Of a stretch of DNA of 64,000 nt, positions 63,434 to 64,000 are shown piece after piece. The DNA is taken from contig JAWKZS010000025.1 in NCBI GenBank assembly GCA_041395845.1, positions 4,209 to 68,208 of the forward strand, written 5' to 3'. Source of the stretch: Ch67 sp041395845 (GTDB lineage: Bacteria > Pseudomonadota > Gammaproteobacteria > Pseudomonadales > Ketobacteraceae). Both the position numbers and the translations under genes were made by a program. The notes under the pieces are model-generated. The model had not been told where the DNA came from. It was given only the letters and a program-made list of their open reading frames with translations, and made no database searches. Numbering within the stretch: position 1 is the stretch's first letter; the number at the start of each line of letters is the position of its first letter.

Positions 63434-64000
63434 TCAGCCCTTGGCGTCGTTGCTGGAATCGACGGCCACTGTGTCGCCACCAGCACCCAGATTGATCAGC
63501 CGGTTCAATGCCTGCTGGATCATCGGGCTCTTGGCCGCCATGCCGTTCACCGCATTGCCGATCGACAGTGCCTTGGCAAAGTTGTTGAAGTAGTCGCCTT
63601 CGCCGCCGACGATTTCGATCTTGGCTTTCTGCAATGCAGCGGACAGCACTTCCGCCTGCTCCTTGGCGATTTCCTTGTTGGCGTCGATGGTGGACATGAC
63701 TTCCTGGAAGGCCAGTTCCAGCCGCATGCGCAACTCCTCGAATTCCCGCGCCTCGGGGCTCATGTTGGCCATGGCGTTGAACTTCTCGGTCAGGCCATCC
63801 GCTTCCGCACGACCTTTCTCGCGAATCACGTCGGCTGCCGCAATACCCTTCTCGCGTTCCGCCAGTGCCAGTGCCTTGCCGATGGCTTCGTCACCGGATG
63901 CCTGCGCCGCCAGTTTTTCCTTGAGCGCGCGGGCTTCCGCAAAGCCTACCTGCTCGTCACCGCGGGCCTTGGCAGTGAGTTTTTCTTCCAGCACCTTGGC
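63434..64000 (-). CDS. Flotillin-like SPFH protein, C-terminal end (cut by window edge)
   Basis: The minus strand carries 188 codons of the 3' end of a gene entering from the right. The sequence is a long Ala/Glu-rich coiled coil with repeats such as EEKLTAKARGDEQVGFAEAR and GDEAIGKALALAEREKG, then NFAKALSIGNAVNGMAAKSP at the end. This is the C-terminal pattern of bacterial flotillin/YqiK-type SPFH proteins, which organise membrane microdomains. The N-terminal SPFH domain is outside the window. Its spacing to the ATPase gene suggests cotranscription. Confidence 0.7.
   Translation of the reverse strand, partial: AKVLEEKLTAKARGDEQVGFAEARALKEKLAAQASGDEAIGKALALAEREKGIAAADVIREKGRAEADGLTEKFNAMANMSPEAREFEELRMRLELAFQEVMSTIDANKEIAKEQAEVLSAALQKAKIEIVGGEGDYFNNFAKALSIGNAVNGMAAKSPMIQQALNRLINLGAGGDTVAVDSSNDAKG

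Noticed and set aside
1..64000. tRNA, rRNA, CRISPR, insertion sequence or prophage genes
   Set aside because: None recognised by eye; small RNA genes cannot be excluded without a covariance-model scan.

Overview
The window is a chromosomal segment of a GC-rich (roughly 60%) Gram-negative bacterium, most likely a marine-type gammaproteobacterium. The signs are FabV as enoyl reductase, the linked lgt-thyA-folA and rppH-ptsP genes as in Pseudomonas and its relatives, several lipoproteins with lipobox signals, OmpW-like and LpoB-like envelope proteins, and a two-component pair resembling the proteobacterial dedicated sortase regulators. No rRNA, tRNA, CRISPR array, insertion sequence or phage gene was recognised by eye. 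Genus cannot be fixed from the sequence alone. Layout: 1-7.5 kb looks like osmoadaptation and proline use: the start of a sucrose-phosphate synthase, a membrane P-loop ATPase paired with an MscS channel, and PutA. 7.5-12.4 kb holds a NorE/NorF-like pair, argA, a tandem DsbA-fold protein and small secreted proteins. 12.5-24.6 kb is an envelope region: a DUF748 protein, an OmpW-like protein, an Ig-like lipoprotein, an LpoB-like lipoprotein, a PdsR/PdsS-like two-component pair, a PilZ protein and a small lipoprotein, plus a 113-bp inverted-repeat element. 24.7-32.2 kb is housekeeping: fabV, the tight lgt-thyA-folA-DUF349 operon, an NRDE protein and a PCP_red mini-protein. The accessory highlight is 32.2-47.2 kb, a gene cluster that looks biosynthetic and that I cannot match to a known pathway. 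Its minus-strand operon (41983 down to 34632, mostly translationally coupled) encodes a KAS III-like enzyme with altered active site, an AurF-like diiron oxygenase, an acyl carrier protein, a thioester-reductase-like SDR, a phosphopantetheinyl transferase, a ferritin-like diiron protein, a second ACP, a frameshifted fatty acid desaturase, a PF10118-type diiron protein and a short condensation-fold acyltransferase. A stand-alone adenylation enzyme and a BASS-family transporter lie downstream. A divergent operon encodes an acyl-AMP ligase and a fusion of an isoprenylcysteine-methyltransferase-like domain to an RND/MMPL exporter. A coherent inference is loading of an acyl chain and an amino acid onto two carriers, oxidative tailoring by up to four diiron enzymes, transfer or reductive release, and export. 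The product is unknown. 47.3-49.1 kb encodes a RegB/RegA (PrrB/PrrA) redox two-component system immediately after the cluster. 49.1-56.7 kb is mostly conserved: a PDC/Cache-like secreted protein, ptsP, rppH, a HAD-IB phosphatase, an imelysin-like lipoprotein with a decayed motif, rlmI and an HDOD protein. 56.8-64 kb contains a secreted protein and a stress-type pair: a 1787-residue DUF3686/AAA ATPase and the C-terminal end of a flotillin-like SPFH protein cut by the window edge. Convergent genes here are packed very tightly, with several overlapping or abutting stop codons and one clear bidirectional terminator, between fabV and the DUF349 gene.
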